From Chloroflexota bacterium (GTDB lineage Bacteria; Chloroflexota; Anaerolineae; Anaerolineales; Villigracilaceae), in assembly GCA_021414245.1 (NCBI GenBank), contig JAIOOU010000009.1, positions 1-63,079 on the forward strand: a DNA stretch of 63,079 bases, given 5' to 3'. The first letter of the stretch is position 1. Every line of letters starts with the position of its first letter. Of the stretch, positions 61,090-63,079 are shown in pieces. The translations under genes were made by a program, and so were the position numbers. The notes below the pieces were generated by a model. The model was given only the letters and a program-made list of their open reading frames with translations. It had not been told where the DNA came from and searched no databases.

Positions 61090-61398
61090 ATGATCCCCCT
61101 TTCCTGGTATCTCATTCTTGCGGCTGCCTTGTTTTCGATCGGTTTGTATGGCGTGCTTGCCCGGCGCAATGCGGTTGCGATCCTGCTCGGCGTGGAGTTG
61201 ATGCTGAACGCGGTCAATATCAACCTGGTGGCATTCTGGCGCTACGGTGACATTACCCAGATGGCCGGACAGGTCTTCGCGATCGTTGTCTTTGCGGTGG
61301 CTGCTGCCGAAGTGGCAGTGGGTCTGGCGCTGGTAATTTCCGTCTATCGCCGTCGCAATACGGTGGTTGCGGAAGAACTTGATCTCTTAAAGTGGTAG
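61090..61398 (+). CDS. nuoK: NADH-quinone oxidoreductase subunit K
   Basis: A 102-residue antiporter-like subunit (ND4L) with three helices. GVLARRNAVAILLGVELMLNAVNINLVAF with the conserved Glu in GVELMLNAVN and VAAAEVAVGLALVIS with the second Glu are typical. AGGAGGCC precedes the ATG, 9 bases after nuoJ. The terminal residues (EELDLLKW) match the family. Confidence 0.96.
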   Translation: MIPLSWYLILAAALFSIGLYGVLARRNAVAILLGVELMLNAVNINLVAFWRYGDITQMAGQVFAIVVFAVAAAEVAVGLALVISVYRRRNTVVAEELDLLKW

Positions 61399-61404
61399 GG
61401 AATT

Positions 61405-63079
61405 ATGGCGACTGAAACATTAATTTGGTTGATCCCGCTGCCGCCTGTGCTGGCTTTCTTTTTGATCGTGTTGTTCACGAACAGGAACAAAGCCTTGAGT
61501 CACAGTGTGGCTGTGGGTGCGGCATTCCTTTCATGGCTGGGCAGCATGGTTGTGTTTGTTCGCGCGTTGGGTGTGGAACATCTTGGGCAAAATCCTTTTG
61601 CCAGTTCAATTCCCTGGCTGCCGACCGGCGACACCTGGTTGAAGATCGGCGTGTTGATCGATCCGCTTTCCGCCGCGGTTTTGTTCTTCGTGGCGTGGAC
61701 CGTGCTGATGATCTTCATCTACAGCGTTGGCTATCATAACTATGGTCAACCCGCTGGCGATCACGACCACGCGGGGTTGCCTCCTCACGGCGCGACCGTG
61801 ACGGATGATCTCGGTCACAAGCACACGGTTCTGTCGGTGGAGCCGATGTACTCGCGCTTCTTCGCCTTTATCGGCCTGTTTGCCTTCGGCATGTACACCC
61901 TGGTGGTTTCCGACAACCTGCTGACCCTCTTTGTGGGTTGGGAGATCATGGGTTTGTGCTCGTACCTTTTGATCGGTTTTTGGTATGGCAAGCCTTCCGC
62001 GAGGAATGCGGCTATCAAAGCCTTTATGACCACGCGCATCGGCGATGTGTTCATGCTGCTCGGCATCGCTTTCCTGTATAGCGCAACCGGTACGTTGACC
62101 TATCGTGAGATCTTCCGCGAAGAGGTCCTGCATACGCTGGCAACAGTTCCCAGCGGTGTCTTTGGCCTGTCCGCGGCCGGGTTGATCGCCCTGCTGCTCT
62201 TCATCGGTACCATCGGCAAATCGGCGCAGTTCCCGTTACATGTCTGGCTGCCGGACGCGATGGAAGGCCCGACCCCGGTCAGTGCCATGATCCATGCGGC
62301 CACCATGGTATCCGCGGGTGTGTATGCGGTCATTCGCATGTTCCCGCTGCTCAGCCTGGACCCGAAGACCATGACCGTCGTCGCCTTCATCGGCGCCTTC
62401 ACGGCCATCTTCGCGGCAACCATTGCCGTTGCTCAAAACGACATCAAGCGTGTCCTCGCGTACTCGACCATTTCGCAGCTTGGCTTCATGATCGCAGCCC
62501 TCGGGATCGGCGCTTATGTGGCGGCTGTTTTCCATTTGATCACCCACGCCTTCTTCAAAGCTCTGTTATTCCTTGGTTCCGGTTCCGTCATTCACGGCAT
62601 GGAACACGGGGTATTGCATACCGGTGACCATAAGGTTGACCCGCAGGACATGTTCAACATGGGTGGTCTGCGCAGGAAGATGCCGATCACGTTCTGGACC
62701 TTCCTCATCGGCGGCTTTGCTCTTTCGGGTTTCCCGATCATTACCGCAGGTTTCTGGTCCAAGGATGAAATTCTCGCGGATGCCTTTGTCAACGGTCACA
62801 TGGCGGTCTTTATCACCCTTGCTGTTGCCGCGTTCATGACGGCTTTCTACACCATGCGCCAGATCACCCTGACCTTCCTGGGTGAACCCCGCACCAAGGA
62901 AGCGGAACACGCTCACGAGACTCCCTGGACGATGACCGCTCCTCTTGTTGTGCTGGCGATCTTTGCTGTGACCTATGGCTGGGTCGGCATCCCCGAACAT
63001 TTCCCAGGTTTGGGCGGACTTGTGCCAAACAGGTTCCATGAATTTGTAGGCGGCACATTGGCGGAAATGCCCGAGGTTC
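61405..63079 (+). CDS. nuoL: NADH-quinone oxidoreductase subunit L, cut by the window edge
   Basis: The frame opens at ATG 61405, 6 bases after nuoK, and stays open to the end, giving 558 codons. It is the antiporter-type proton pump subunit ND5: DPLSAAVLFFVAWTVLMIFIYS, FVGWEIMGLCSYLLIGFW with the key Glu, GKSAQFPLHVWLPDAMEGPTPVSAMIHAATMVSAGVY-type sequence (HVWLPDAMEGPTPVSAMIHA) with the conserved His and Lys. A His/Asp-rich insert (GDHDHAGLPPHGATVTDD, about 120-140) sits in an outer loop. NuoM and nuoN probably follow outside the window. Confidence 0.95.
   Translation, partial: MATETLIWLIPLPPVLAFFLIVLFTNRNKALSHSVAVGAAFLSWLGSMVVFVRALGVEHLGQNPFASSIPWLPTGDTWLKIGVLIDPLSAAVLFFVAWTVLMIFIYSVGYHNYGQPAGDHDHAGLPPHGATVTDDLGHKHTVLSVEPMYSRFFAFIGLFAFGMYTLVVSDNLLTLFVGWEIMGLCSYLLIGFWYGKPSARNAAIKAFMTTRIGDVFMLLGIAFLYSATGTLTYREIFREEVLHTLATVPSGVFGLSAAGLIALLLFIGTIGKSAQFPLHVWLPDAMEGPTPVSAMIHAATMVSAGVYAVIRMFPLLSLDPKTMTVVAFIGAFTAIFAATIAVAQNDIKRVLAYSTISQLGFMIAALGIGAYVAAVFHLITHAFFKALLFLGSGSVIHGMEHGVLHTGDHKVDPQDMFNMGGLRRKMPITFWTFLIGGFALSGFPIITAGFWSKDEILADAFVNGHMAVFITLAVAAFMTAFYTMRQITLTFLGEPRTKEAEHAHETPWTMTAPLVVLAIFAVTYGWVGIPEHFPGLGGLVPNRFHEFVGGTLAEMPEV

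Overview
The window (63,079 bases, one contig piece, moderately GC-rich) reads as ordinary bacterial chromosome. The protein style (many lipoproteins with Thr/Pro/Ala linkers after the lipobox, several large STAND-type ATPase regulators, membrane-arm complex I genes, ALDH7, VKOR, PIG-L and DUF1003 proteins, no outer-membrane machinery) suggests a Chloroflexota bacterium near Anaerolineae. That assignment is inference, since there is no rRNA or marker set here. I see no tRNA, rRNA, CRISPR array, insertion sequence or phage gene. Promoters with TTGAC-like -35 boxes, 17-base spacers and TA-rich -10 boxes, or extended -10 (TGN) elements, recur. Convergent genes are usually separated by strong bidirectional hairpin terminators.

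Layout. 0.2-4.3 kb: a Cys/Met-metabolism PLP enzyme, a PIG-L deacetylase, a PilZ protein, and a three-gene VOC / small wHTH-like / ABM-monooxygenase operon behind a promoter that contains a near-perfect palindromic operator. 4.3-9.5 kb: an aminotransferase, a large protein joining a glutamate-cysteine-ligase-like domain to an M20 hydrolase, and a diheme cytochrome c. 9.6-17.1 kb: two convergent STAND ATPases (one with an XRE HTH, one with a class III nucleotidyl cyclase), a histidine phosphatase and RarA. 17.2-19.3 kb: an M20 deacylase and two tandem STAS proteins. 19.4-28.0 kb: a long, tightly packed minus-strand run (tam, small membrane protein, CoA-transferase alpha, alpha/beta hydrolase, CoA-transferase beta, CPBP protease, two unknown membrane proteins one of which has TPRs, HAD hydrolase, EamA transporter). 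28.0-31.5 kb: rocA and, divergently, an exported thioredoxin-like lipoprotein whose first active-site position is an in-frame TGA followed by a SECIS-like hairpin, so it is a candidate selenoprotein; then a channel-like membrane protein. 31.5-38 kb: UMF1-type MFS protein, ffh, DUF1003, lipoproteins, cupredoxin, an SpoU methyltransferase. 38-43.2 kb: a Cys-motif protein with an acidic tail, VKOR, moeA, relA/spoT, a small membrane protein, ybaK. 43.2-49 kb: lipoprotein, thioesterase, ALDH7, a QW-repeat protein, recJ. 49.2-58.7 kb: a second diheme cytochrome, a tryptophan-catabolism run (unknown protein, tnaA, tryptophan 2,3-dioxygenase), a phosphoesterase, an amino acid permease, a choline-kinase-like protein, a nucleotidyltransferase-like protein, and a small membrane protein plus lipoprotein pair. 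58.9 kb to the end: complex I membrane genes nuoA, nuoH, nuoJ, nuoK and nuoL (cut by the window edge), without the peripheral-arm genes.

Together the genes suggest an organism that degrades amino acids (tryptophan, proline/glutamate semialdehyde, lysine-type semialdehyde, CoA-transferase substrates) and respires through complex I and membrane cytochromes. The most notable item is the candidate selenocysteine thioredoxin-like lipoprotein at 29828-30346.
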